From the NCBI RefSeq assembly GCF_002914585.1, contig NZ_PDDM01000009.1, positions 62,001-126,000 of the forward strand: a stretch of 64,000 nucleotides of DNA, written 5' to 3'. Below, in pieces: positions 20,414 through 29,667 of the stretch (its first letter is position 1; every line of letters starts with the position of its first letter). The notes under the pieces were generated by a model that saw only the letters and a list, made by a program, of their open reading frames with translations, was not told the DNA's origin and ran no database searches. A program made the translations under genes and the position numbers. This DNA is from Pseudanabaena sp. BC1403 (lineage in GTDB: Bacteria; Cyanobacteriota; Cyanobacteriia; Pseudanabaenales; Pseudanabaenaceae).

Positions 20414-21061
20414 TTACAAAGGACCAGAAATACCTTGCTTACGGATCATCAAGAAGTGAGCCAACATGAATACCGCAATCAACCAAGGCAATACAAAGGT
20501 ATGCAAGCTGTAGAAGCGGGTAAGAGTCGGTTGACCAACGCTTTGACCACCGCGCAATAGTTCAACTAACGTTCCGCCAACAACAGGAATTGCATCAGGT
20601 ACGCCAGATACGATCTTTACTGCCCAGTATCCTACTTGATCCCAAGGTAAGGAGTAGCCTGTTACACCAAAGGTAACAGTAATTACAGCAAGGATTACAC
20701 CAGTAATCCATGTCAATTCGCGGGGTTTTTTGAAACCGCCAGTTAGATACACGCGGAAAACGTGCAAGATCATCATCAAAACCATCATGCTTGCTGACCA
20801 ACGGTGGACTGAGCGGATCAGCCAACCAAAGTTAACATCTGTCATGATGTAGCGTACTGAGTCAAATGCTTCGGTTACAGATGGCTTGTAATAAAAGGTC
20901 ATCGCGAAACCTGTCGCGAACTGAATCAGGAAGCAGGTGAGGGTGATGCCACCGAGACAGTAAAAAATATTGACGTGAGGGGGAACGTACTTACTAGTAA
21001 CGTCCTCAGCGAGCGCCCCGACTTCAAGGCGATCGTTAAACCAATCGTAAACTTTACTCAT
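20414..21061 (-). CDS. petB: Cytochrome b6
   Basis: 215 residues with four membrane helices. Haem-ligand histidines are in [22 protein letters not shown] and in [22 protein letters not shown]; the conserved Cys near residue 35 ([13 protein letters not shown]) is the covalent haem c' site of b6f complexes. It is first in the petB-petD operon. The 135-bp gap to the divergent acetyltransferase gene must contain the promoter; I could not identify boxes with confidence. Confidence 0.98.
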   Translation of the reverse strand: MSKVYDWFNDRLEVGALAEDVTSKYVPPHVNIFYCLGGITLTCFLIQFATGFAMTFYYKPSVTEAFDSVRYIMTDVNFGWLIRSVHRWSASMMVLMMILHVFRVYLTGGFKKPRELTWITGVILAVITVTFGVTGYSLPWDQVGYWAVKIVSGVPDAIPVVGGTLVELLRGGQSVGQPTLTRFYSLHTFVLPWLIAVFMLAHFLMIRKQGISGPL

Positions 21062-21196
21062 GTAATTGAAAAACCCAAGATTGCTGAACTATTTAACAAT
21101 TTTTTGATAGCTGTAATATATTTTAATGCTTTTGACAGATGTAAGCAAACTCAAACATAGTTTTTTAACAGGTTTTTAAAAATATACATAACAATT

Positions 21197-21784
21197 ATGA
21201 ACGATTTACCTGATAAATCTACCGACAAGGATAGCGATCGCGATCGCCCTGAAAGCAATAGTGTCTCGATCCGCGAGATGAATATCGATGATATTGCCCC
21301 GATTTTTCACTTGGGTGAGCAATTATTTACCAGCGATCTCTATCCATATCTCTACCGCACATGGGACGAGTGGGAGGTGATCGGTATGTATAATACCGAT
21401 TCTGAATATTGCTTAGTAGCCGAAGTCGATGATCAACTAGCAGGATTTATTCTCGGCACAATCATTATTAAAGCTTCATGGAAATATGGATATATTACTT
21501 GGCTAGGTATTAGCCCAAGTTTTCAGCGTCGGGGTATTGCCGATCGCCTAGTCGATAAAATCGTTGAGCGGATGATTGAGGACAATGTAAGGTTTATGCT
21601 CGTTGATACCGATCCCGCAAATACGCCAGCAATTAATTTCTTTACCCGCAAAGGTTTTGGAAATGCCAGAGAACATGTTTTCTTATCCCTAAATCTGGCT
21701 AAACATGAATATTACGGTAGACTAATCAATTACGAACGAGATAAAGCCGATCGCAATCGTCCTCGCTTACGGCGGCGCACTTAG
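21197..21784 (+). CDS. GNAT family N-acetyltransferase
   Basis: 195 residues. The acetyl-CoA-binding motif A is present as LGISPSFQRRGIADRLVDKIV (Q-x-x-G-x-A type), followed by the NTPAINFFTRKGF motif B typical of RimI-like enzymes. The first ~20 residues are charged and probably disordered; the basic C-terminus (RNRPRLRRRT) is also unusual. The substrate cannot be told; protein N-terminal or amino-acid-like amines are likely. It is transcribed divergently from petB. Confidence 0.85.
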   Translation: MNDLPDKSTDKDSDRDRPESNSVSIREMNIDDIAPIFHLGEQLFTSDLYPYLYRTWDEWEVIGMYNTDSEYCLVAEVDDQLAGFILGTIIIKASWKYGYITWLGISPSFQRRGIADRLVDKIVERMIEDNVRFMLVDTDPANTPAINFFTRKGFGNAREHVFLSLNLAKHEYYGRLINYERDKADRNRPRLRRRT

Positions 21785-21803
21785 AGACGGCTAAGCAATA
21801 CAC

Positions 21804-21862
21804 AATCCAAATCAAAATCATTGCGACGGACTTTGCCCGCCGCAATGATTTTGATTTGGATT
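21804..21862. terminator. Hairpin with perfect 22-bp stem
   Basis: AATCCAAATCAAAATCATTGCG at 21804-21825 is fully complementary to 21841-21862. The loop contains ACTTTGCC, similar to other hairpin tips in the window. It follows the acetyltransferase gene. Confidence 0.78.
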
Positions 21863-21911
21863 ATTCTATTAGAATGTCATTTGTAAAGACATTTACCTTG
21901 CTATAGGCATG

Positions 21912-21974
21912 GCACGGTAACAGCAATTCTCATTATGAGACCCATTTTGATAATGAGAATTGTCAGCACGGTAA
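21912..21974. mobile_element. Family B mini-element B3 (45 bp) with 9-bp target duplication
   Basis: The 45-bp body 21921-21965 has inverted ends sharing CAATTCTCATTAT with ATAATGAGAATTG and only GAGACCCATTTTG between. It is flanked on both sides by GCACGGTAA (21912-21920 and 21966-21974), a perfect 9-bp direct repeat that reads as a target-site duplication. The element lacks the two long arms present in B1 and B2. It lies about 130 bp upstream of ilvC. Confidence 0.85.
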
Positions 21975-22061
21975 ATATCTTTAAAGAGTTGTGACGATTT
22001 TTGATAGACTAGGAAAAGTGTTTGAAGGCAATTGACAATAAATCTTCCAAACTACATCTAA

Positions 22062-23099
<1,038 letters not shown>

Positions 23100-23142
23100 G
23101 CAAACAGCTCAAGATTCGCTCAAATATTGCTGAATATTAAGA

Positions 23143-23173
23143 TAAAAAAGCGGCGCGAAGCGCCGCTTTTTTA
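23143..23173. terminator. Bidirectional terminator, GAA loop
   Basis: TAAAAAAGCGGCGC pairs perfectly with GCGCCGCTTTTTTA around a GAA loop. It sits between convergent ilvC and the PBP2 gene and includes the PBP2 stop codon (23171-23173). Confidence 0.9.
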
Positions 23174-25000
23174 GTTGTTTGTTACCGCAGGAGCTGGCGT
23201 ATTATTGGGGGAATTTGGCTGTTTTTTGATTTGCGTATAAGCCTCAATCGTTTGCACTGCCAGAGGGGCTGCAACTGCACTACCACCACCCCCACCTGCA
23301 TTCTCTGCAAATACAGTTACGACAATTTCAGGTTTTTCATAGGGTGCATATACTGTAAACCATGCATGATTAAGACGAGGAGGATCTTGGGCAGTGCCAG
23401 ACTTACCTGCCATCGCTATTTCCGATGAATTTAGCGATGCGGCAGTACCGAACTCAAATACAGATCTTAAAGCCTTTTGCAATGCTGCCAAATTTGATGG
23501 CGCTATATTCAGAGATTGTCGCCATTCCCTTGCATCATTATCGTCCAAGAGCAAATGGGGTCTAATTTTAAATCCACCATTAGCAACAGCAGCAGTCATC
23601 ATCGAAACTTGCACAAGATTAGCCTGCACATCACCCTGTCCAATCGACATATTCAGAGTATTACCGACATACCAAGGTTCGCCAATTACCCGCTTTTTCC
23701 ACTCTTCGTCTGGAACTGTACCTTTGGTTTCTTCCTCTTTTATTTCAATGCCTGAATATTCACCGTAACCAAATTTATGCGACCATGCGGCAAGATCTTT
23801 CTCACCCACGCGCATACCTACCTGTCCAAAGAAAGTGTTGCTGCTATATGCCATCGCCTCATAAAAACCAATTGTGCCAAACCCTGCTTTGTTGTGATCC
23901 CAAAACTGAAAACCACCGATATCAAGATATGGGTAGGTCGCAAGGACATCATTTATGCCAAATTTGTTGGTTTCTAAACCTGCGGCCATCGTCACAACCT
24001 TAAAAGTACTAGCAGGGGGGTATACCTGTAAAACCCTATTGACAAAGGGATGGTCTTTTTCTTGCAGTCGTTTCCATGTTGCGTCAGAAATCTTGCCCGA
24101 AAATAGATTTGGATCAAAGGCGGGATGACTAACCATGGCGAGTATTTCCCCATTATTAGGATTCATCGCGATAATCCCGCCTTGCTGCTCGCCTAAAATC
24201 TTTTCTACTGCTTTTTCTAAATCTGCGTCAAGTGTCATTTTGACGGCGTTACCCGCTTTAGGTGGTTTCTGACCTAAAATTCGCAGCACCTTACCAAAAG
24301 CATCGACTTCTACCTGTTGTCCGCCCCATTCGCCACGCAGCTGATTTTCAAAGGCATATTCTACTCCTGCTTTACCAATCACATCCCCAGGTCGATAACC
24401 TTTTTCGCGTAATTTGGGTAACTCTTCGGCAGTTAGTTCTCCTGTATAGCCCAGCACATGAGCTGCAACATCACCATTGGGGTAATAGCGCACTGCTTCA
24501 GCCTCAACCTTTACCCCCGGTAATTCAAGGCTATGCTCGGAGAGAACAGTTACGAGCTTGGGACTAATCGACGCAGAAATTCGGACTAGGTTCGGTGAGT
24601 TATAGCCTTCCTGTTCAAGCTTATCTGTAATCGTCTGTGCTGAAACGCCAATTAACCCAGCTAAACGATTAATAATTGGTTGCCATTTGTCTTTAGATTG
24701 AGCGATCGGCCATAGGTAAACTACATGCGCTAAGCGGCTTGAAGCGAGAATATTACCTTTGCGATCAAATAGTCTTCCCCTCTCTGGCGGTTTAGCAATT
24801 AATCTAATCCGATTATTTTCCGCAAGTTGTTGATTGCGATCGCCTTCAATCAGCTGCAAGTAAAATAATCGTCCGCCTAAAACCCCGATTAGCACTAATA
24901 CACTTAACAAAAATAAAATAGCCGCCCGCATCCCTTTTCCCATCGTGCGCGTATTTTCGGTGGGATTAAAAGGAGAAATTTGTCGTTGCGTAAAAGTCAT
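23171..25000 (-). CDS. mrdA: Penicillin-binding protein 2, transpeptidase
   Basis: 609 residues. One N-terminal membrane helix (about 26-47) anchors a periplasmic protein: the PBP dimerisation/pedestal domain (RLFDRKGNILASSRLAHVVYL onward) and a transpeptidase domain with the three active-site motifs SxxK (PPASTFKVV), SxN (YSSNTFF) and KSG (GKSGTAQDPP). It cross-links peptidoglycan during lateral elongation with RodA; rodA is not in this window. A Pro/Asn-rich tail (PNSPNNTPAPAVTNN) ends the protein. Confidence 0.94.
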   Translation of the reverse strand: MTFTQRQISPFNPTENTRTMGKGMRAAILFLLSVLVLIGVLGGRLFYLQLIEGDRNQQLAENNRIRLIAKPPERGRLFDRKGNILASSRLAHVVYLWPIAQSKDKWQPIINRLAGLIGVSAQTITDKLEQEGYNSPNLVRISASISPKLVTVLSEHSLELPGVKVEAEAVRYYPNGDVAAHVLGYTGELTAEELPKLREKGYRPGDVIGKAGVEYAFENQLRGEWGGQQVEVDAFGKVLRILGQKPPKAGNAVKMTLDADLEKAVEKILGEQQGGIIAMNPNNGEILAMVSHPAFDPNLFSGKISDATWKRLQEKDHPFVNRVLQVYPPASTFKVVTMAAGLETNKFGINDVLATYPYLDIGGFQFWDHNKAGFGTIGFYEAMAYSSNTFFGQVGMRVGEKDLAAWSHKFGYGEYSGIEIKEEETKGTVPDEEWKKRVIGEPWYVGNTLNMSIGQGDVQANLVQVSMMTAAVANGGFKIRPHLLLDDNDAREWRQSLNIAPSNLAALQKALRSVFEFGTAASLNSSEIAMAGKSGTAQDPPRLNHAWFTVYAPYEKPEIVVTVFAENAGGGGGSAVAAPLAVQTIEAYTQIKKQPNSPNNTPAPAVTNN

Positions 25001-25171
25001 ATTGCTTAGGAAAGATTTTAAGAAAGATTTTTTCGCTAGAATATAGAGATATAGATCTATTGTATGGCGATCGTGAATTTAATTAATTCCATTGCATGTT
25101 TAGTGAATATTTTTGCTGTTCACAAAGCACAAAATCAAGCTACAGAAGTCTTTCAGAGGAGTTAAAAGTCA

Positions 25172-25609
25172 GTGATTGTGACACCTGTGCGTCCTGTAGG
25201 ACGAAAGTGGAGAAATCTCAGTTTTACTTCAACTCTCTATCTTGCTCCAGTCTTAGACCTGTTGCTTGACGAAGTCCCGTCAGAATGGCAGCCAGAATTA
25301 CGATTGGGTTTGCAAGAAGCATTAGTTAATGCAGTAAAGCATGGTAATTCGCTCGATCCATGCAAGCAAATCACTGTTAAATTTTCAATAGTTTCGCAAG
25401 CCTATTGGTGGGTGATCACTGATCAGGGTAACGATCTGCAATCCTCTGGCGGTTCAAAAGATGATCCCACACCATGTCATGATTTGGAATGTGGTAGAGG
25501 CTTTTATATATTACGCAAGATTTTTGAACATGTGCATTGGGATATTTGCACACATCGTTTGACTTTGTGTAAGCGTATTGATCGATTAAGTAAGCCAATG
25601 ATTTTTTGA
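25172..25609 (+). CDS. RsbW-like anti-sigma regulatory factor / serine-protein kinase
   Basis: 145 residues from GTG 25172, with AGAGGAG upstream. It is a single GHKL-type ATPase domain: N-box LQEALVNAVKHGN, G1 box VITDQGND and a GRGFYILRKI box near the end. RsbW/SpoIIAB proteins bind sigma factors or phosphorylate STAS-domain anti-anti-sigma partners; no partner gene is in the window. ATP binding looks intact, although the G1 box departs from the usual DxGxG. Confidence 0.82.
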   Translation: MIVTPVRPVGRKWRNLSFTSTLYLAPVLDLLLDEVPSEWQPELRLGLQEALVNAVKHGNSLDPCKQITVKFSIVSQAYWWVITDQGNDLQSSGGSKDDPTPCHDLECGRGFYILRKIFEHVHWDICTHRLTLCKRIDRLSKPMIF

Positions 25610-25798
25610 ATTATATCGATAAATAGGGAAAGCAACCCATAGAGCAGTCTTCTCTCTATAATTTTTCATTTTTACCTACTGTATAAAAAACATCAGAATT
25701 TGTTTTCCTAGAGACAAAATCGTATATTTAATAACATAAAGTTTAAGATAAGGTTATGCAGATCTTAATAACTTCTTTGCTAGGGCGAAATTAAACAT

Positions 25799-28084
25799 AT
25801 GACTCCGATGACATTATTAGCCGAAGCTCCAGTAGAACGTCTAGGTCATCCGATTGATGATCAAATAGATTGCGCAACCGTGTGGGAATGTAATGCGGTA
25901 GTGGATGCATGGATTCCAGACTGGCTGAGAATTAGTTGGGAGAAATCGCAAAGGGGGGAAAGTTTAGATGATGAAGATGTTGTTGGTCGAGCATTAGATT
26001 TTGCCTATAGACTCCATGATGGTCAATGCCGTGCATCGGGAGAGCCTTACATATTACATCCGATCTCAGTTGCCGCAATTCTGAAGGATTTAGGTGGCAG
26101 CAATGCGATGATCGCCGCAGGATTTTTGCATGATGTGGTTGAAGATACTGAGGTGTCTTGTGATCAGATCGAAGAAATGTTTGGGAAAGAAGTACGACAA
26201 CTGGTTGAAGGGGTCACCAAGTTATCGAAACTGAGTTTTGAGAGTAAAACTGAAAGCCAAGCCGAAAATTTTCGTCGCATGTTTCTGGCGATGGCTCAAG
26301 ATATTCGTGTGATTATCGTAAAACTTGCCGATCGCTTGCACAATATGCGAACTCTTGAGCATTTGCGCCCTGAGAAACAAGTATTAATTTCTAGAGAAAC
26401 GAGAGAGATTTTTGCACCTTTGGCTAACCGTCTGGGGTTAGGGCAAATTAAATGGGAATTGGAAGATATTGCTTTTAAATATATTGAGCCAGAGCAGTAT
26501 CAAACGATGGTGTCTCTGGTTGCCGAGACCCATGAGGATCGACAAGAGCAGTTAACAGAAGTGACGAGGGTGTTAGCCGATCGCATAGAGTCAATGGAAA
26601 TTGATGATTTTGAAATTAGCGGTAGACCTAAGCATCTGTACGGCATCTATCGCAAAATGGAACGCCAAAAGAAACAATACAATGAGATTTACGACATTCA
26701 AGCGGTTAGAGTAATCGTCAATACCAAAGAAGAATGCTATCGAGTTCTTGCCGTTGTCCATGATCATTTCTGTCCGATTCCTGGTCGTTTTAAAGATTAC
26801 ATTGGGTTACCTAAACCAAACCGTTATCAGTCGTTGCATACGGCGGTAATTGGACCAAAAGGTCAACCTGTTGAGGTTCAAATTCGCACATGGGAAATGC
26901 ATCATATTGCTGATTATGGAATTGCCGCCCATTGGAAATACAAAGAGAGCAATTCGACTAGCAAACCGCTTAAGGGGGATGATCAAAAATTTACTTGGTT
27001 GCGTCAGTTGGTCGAATGGCAGCGTGAACTGAAAGATCCCCAAGAATATCTTGATAGTGTTAAGGAAGATTTATTTGATAGCGAAGTTTATGTCTTTAGT
27101 CCTAAGGGGGACGTGTATTGCTTGCCACGAGGCTCGACACCTGTAGACTTTGCCTATCGCGTGCATACGGAAGTTGGCAATCATTGCTCTGGCGCATTGG
27201 TAAATAATGTGATGGTTCCTTTGCAACGTCCGCTTAAACATGGCGATATTGTCACGATTCTTACTCAAAACAATGCTCATCCAAGTACCGATTGGATTAA
27301 TTTTGTTGCTACTAATTCGGCAAAAAGCAGAATTCGGCAATGGTTTAAGCGATCGCGCCGTGATGAAAATCTTGCATTAGGTCGCAGTGCCTTAGAACGA
27401 GAATTGGGCAAAAATGGTTTAGAAGCTTTGCTCAAATCTGATCAGATGCAAAAGCTAGCTGAGCGCTGTAATTATCACAATGTTGAGGATCTAATTGCAG
27501 GTATTGGCTACGGTGAAACTTCAGTTAATTCTGTAGTTAACAAACTGCGTGAGAATCAACACAATGATCGATATTTAAATCCTCAAAAGTATGAGGCACG
27601 CCATGAACCTGCTCATAGTAATAACTCCAAGTCACCAATTTTGGGGCTGGAGGGGATGGTTTACTCGATCGCAGGTTGTTGCGCTCCGTTGCCTGGGGAA
27701 ACAATTACAGGAGTGGTTGCGTTAGGTAGCAATCGTGGCATCACAATTCACCGTCATGATTGCAATAATTTGGCAAATATTCCTAGCGATCGCTTGTTAC
27801 ACGTAGGTTGGAATCAGAATAAAGAGTCTGATCATGTCCAAACCTATCCCATTGATATTCGGGTGGAAACAATTGATCGTGTAGGTGTACTGCGAGATAT
27901 TTTGACGCGCTTATCGGATAACAAAATTAATGTCCGTAAGGCAAATGTGCAAACCAAAAAAGGTAAGGCAGCAATTATTGATTTGAGTATCGATATTAGC
28001 GATCGCCACCAATTTGATCGGGTTTGTAATCAAATCAATAAAATGTGTGACACCCTGTCAGTTTCGCGACTTGTTGCTGAATAA
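25799..28084 (+). CDS. relA/spoT: Bifunctional (p)ppGpp synthetase/hydrolase (Rsh)
   Basis: 761 residues with the full RelA/SpoT plan: HD hydrolase domain with an intact HD pair (AAGFLHDVVEDTE) and KLADRLHNMRTL; synthetase domain (GRPKHLYGIYRKMERQ, YDIQAVRVIV, YIGLPKPNRYQSLHTAV); TGS domain (VFSPKGDVYCLPRGSTPVDFAYRVH); a cysteine-containing conserved region (SIAGCCAPLPGE) and a C-terminal ACT domain. Both catalytic sites look intact, so it should make and degrade the stringent-response alarmone. Confidence 0.96.
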   Translation: MTPMTLLAEAPVERLGHPIDDQIDCATVWECNAVVDAWIPDWLRISWEKSQRGESLDDEDVVGRALDFAYRLHDGQCRASGEPYILHPISVAAILKDLGGSNAMIAAGFLHDVVEDTEVSCDQIEEMFGKEVRQLVEGVTKLSKLSFESKTESQAENFRRMFLAMAQDIRVIIVKLADRLHNMRTLEHLRPEKQVLISRETREIFAPLANRLGLGQIKWELEDIAFKYIEPEQYQTMVSLVAETHEDRQEQLTEVTRVLADRIESMEIDDFEISGRPKHLYGIYRKMERQKKQYNEIYDIQAVRVIVNTKEECYRVLAVVHDHFCPIPGRFKDYIGLPKPNRYQSLHTAVIGPKGQPVEVQIRTWEMHHIADYGIAAHWKYKESNSTSKPLKGDDQKFTWLRQLVEWQRELKDPQEYLDSVKEDLFDSEVYVFSPKGDVYCLPRGSTPVDFAYRVHTEVGNHCSGALVNNVMVPLQRPLKHGDIVTILTQNNAHPSTDWINFVATNSAKSRIRQWFKRSRRDENLALGRSALERELGKNGLEALLKSDQMQKLAERCNYHNVEDLIAGIGYGETSVNSVVNKLRENQHNDRYLNPQKYEARHEPAHSNNSKSPILGLEGMVYSIAGCCAPLPGETITGVVALGSNRGITIHRHDCNNLANIPSDRLLHVGWNQNKESDHVQTYPIDIRVETIDRVGVLRDILTRLSDNKINVRKANVQTKKGKAAIIDLSIDISDRHQFDRVCNQINKMCDTLSVSRLVAE

Positions 28085-28095
28085 GGGCTTAGCAG

Positions 28096-28144
28096 GAACC
28101 AATTCTTTGCAGCGCGGCTTTGCCTCGCCACAAAGAATTGGTTC
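28096..28144. terminator. Hairpin after relA/spoT
   Basis: GAACCAATTCTTTG at 28096-28109 pairs perfectly with 28131-28144, followed by TTTATT. The 21-nt loop contains GGCTTTGCC, a small hairpin of its own. Confidence 0.78.
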
Positions 28145-28173
28145 TTTATTAAATTATGGAAGGATCAAAAATT

Positions 28174-28758
28174 ATGAACTTTCAAACTATCGATCTCAGT
28201 TCTGTGATTACCCTGACTCGCGAAGATTTCGTCAAGCTCTGCGCAGCAAATCCTGATATGAAACTAGAGCGTACAGCTAAAGGAGAATTAATCGTTATGT
28301 CCCCAACAGGTGGAGAAACTGGCAGTTTTAATTTTGATCTTAATGGTGAACTTTACCTATGGAATCGGGAGTTTAAATCAGGTAAAGCTTTTGATTCATC
28401 GACAGGGTTTAGTTTGCCGAAGGGTAGCGATCGCTCTCCTGATGCTGCATGGATTTCTCTCGCAAAATGGGAATCGCTCACGACTGAACAGCGAAAAGGT
28501 TTTTTGCCTCTCTGTCCAGAGTTTCTCATCGAGCTTTTATCACCTAGTGATTCATGGAAACAAGGAGAAGTAAAGATGCAGGAATATATGGACAATGGCT
28601 GTATTTTGGGATGGTTGATTGATCCGAAACATAAGCGCGTAGCTATCTATCGCCAGGGACAACCCGTTGAAATTCTGGATAATCCTAAAACTCTTGATGG
28701 TGAAAATGTACTGCCAAATTTTGTTTTACAGTCTGGTCATATATTCGGCTGGGATTAA
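28174..28758 (+). CDS. Uma2-family putative restriction-type endonuclease (DUF820)
   Basis: 194 residues from ATG 28174; the in-frame ATG at 28156 overlaps the GGAAGGA ribosome site and is rejected. Uma2 proteins have a PD-(D/E)XK nuclease-like fold and occur in dozens of copies in cyanobacterial genomes; function is not settled. Visible: LERTAKGELIVMSPTGGETG, the PD motif in SPDAAWISLAKW, and the second acidic motif in PEFLIELLSPSD, then LIDPKHKRVAIYRQG. A second, distant member is at 39608. Confidence 0.88.
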   Translation: MNFQTIDLSSVITLTREDFVKLCAANPDMKLERTAKGELIVMSPTGGETGSFNFDLNGELYLWNREFKSGKAFDSSTGFSLPKGSDRSPDAAWISLAKWESLTTEQRKGFLPLCPEFLIELLSPSDSWKQGEVKMQEYMDNGCILGWLIDPKHKRVAIYRQGQPVEILDNPKTLDGENVLPNFVLQSGHIFGWD

Positions 28759-28779
28759 CATTTCGGCTAAGCACAGACT

Positions 28780-29499
28780 CTAATTTTTCAGATCGCTAGA
28801 TCTCCACAGAGCAAGTCCGCCAATCAGACCCAAATCATTGGAAACGATCGCAACTTTTTCAGATAAATTTGGCGGTAAAGCCAAAGTCACTAAGCGAGCA
28901 TTGCCACCGCCGATATAAAGTTTGTCGTAGTTAAATAATTTATAGAGCGTAGCAATCGCCTCTATTAACCTCATATTCCATACTTCAATCCCCACCTGTT
29001 CTAGGGCTGCTTGCCCTAAGCGATCTTCGTAAGTATCGTGATCGCACCAAATATGTTGACCTAGCTCCAAATTTGGCAGCAGCTTACCATTGAGGTATAG
29101 CGACGATCCAAAACCAGTTCCTAAAGTAATTACTAACTCTACTCCCTGCCCTGCGATCGCCCCGCAACCTTGCACATCCGCATCATTAGCAATCGCGATC
29201 GGCTTACCTAATTTATTTTGTAATACCTCAGCTAAGGGAAAGCCGTCCCAGTCAGGATGCAAATTAATTGCTCCCCTTGTCACCCCATTTTCGACAACAC
29301 TAGGAAAACCAATAGAAATGCGATCATATACACAATGTTTCGTGCTCAAATCGATTAATGTCGCCACGATGACATCAGGAGTTGCAGGATGGGGCGTATG
29401 AATAAGCGATCTCGCTGAGGCATTAGTGCCATCCTCTTGCAATATGATTGCCTTGATACTACTCCCACCCACATCAATCGCTAATGTTAACAAACTCAC
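28780..29499 (-). CDS. ppgK: Polyphosphate glucokinase (ROK family)
   Basis: 239 residues. N-terminal phosphate-binding LAIDVGGSSIKAIIL, the catalytic AIANDADVQGCGA and the second phosphate motif LVITLGTGFGSSLYLNG match polyphosphate glucokinases, which phosphorylate glucose with polyphosphate and/or ATP. The protein lacks the zinc-binding CxCGxxGC motif of classical ROK regulators, as PpgK does. The gene is convergent with the Uma2 gene and separated by only 21 bp. Confidence 0.86.
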   Translation of the reverse strand: MSLLTLAIDVGGSSIKAIILQEDGTNASARSLIHTPHPATPDVIVATLIDLSTKHCVYDRISIGFPSVVENGVTRGAINLHPDWDGFPLAEVLQNKLGKPIAIANDADVQGCGAIAGQGVELVITLGTGFGSSLYLNGKLLPNLELGQHIWCDHDTYEDRLGQAALEQVGIEVWNMRLIEAIATLYKLFNYDKLYIGGGNARLVTLALPPNLSEKVAIVSNDLGLIGGLALWRSSDLKN

Positions 29500-29554
29500 A
29501 GTGTATAAACTTCTTGTAGTAGATAATAGAATTGATTAAAGCAAAGTTTCATCA

Positions 29555-29609
29555 AAATTAATTTTGGCATTTTAAGCGCCACAGATGATTAAAATACCAA
29601 AATTAATTT
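29555..29609. repeat. Hairpin upstream of the NACHT gene
   Basis: AAATTAATTTTGG at 29555-29567 is the perfect inverse of 29597-29609, with further partial pairing inside. It lies between the divergent ppgK and NACHT genes, hence in a 5' region rather than a terminator position. Confidence 0.65.
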
Positions 29610-29667
29610 CATAATTTAGAATTGCTGACAAATTTTTGTTGAAGTAGGCAAAAGAGGAATCAAGAAA

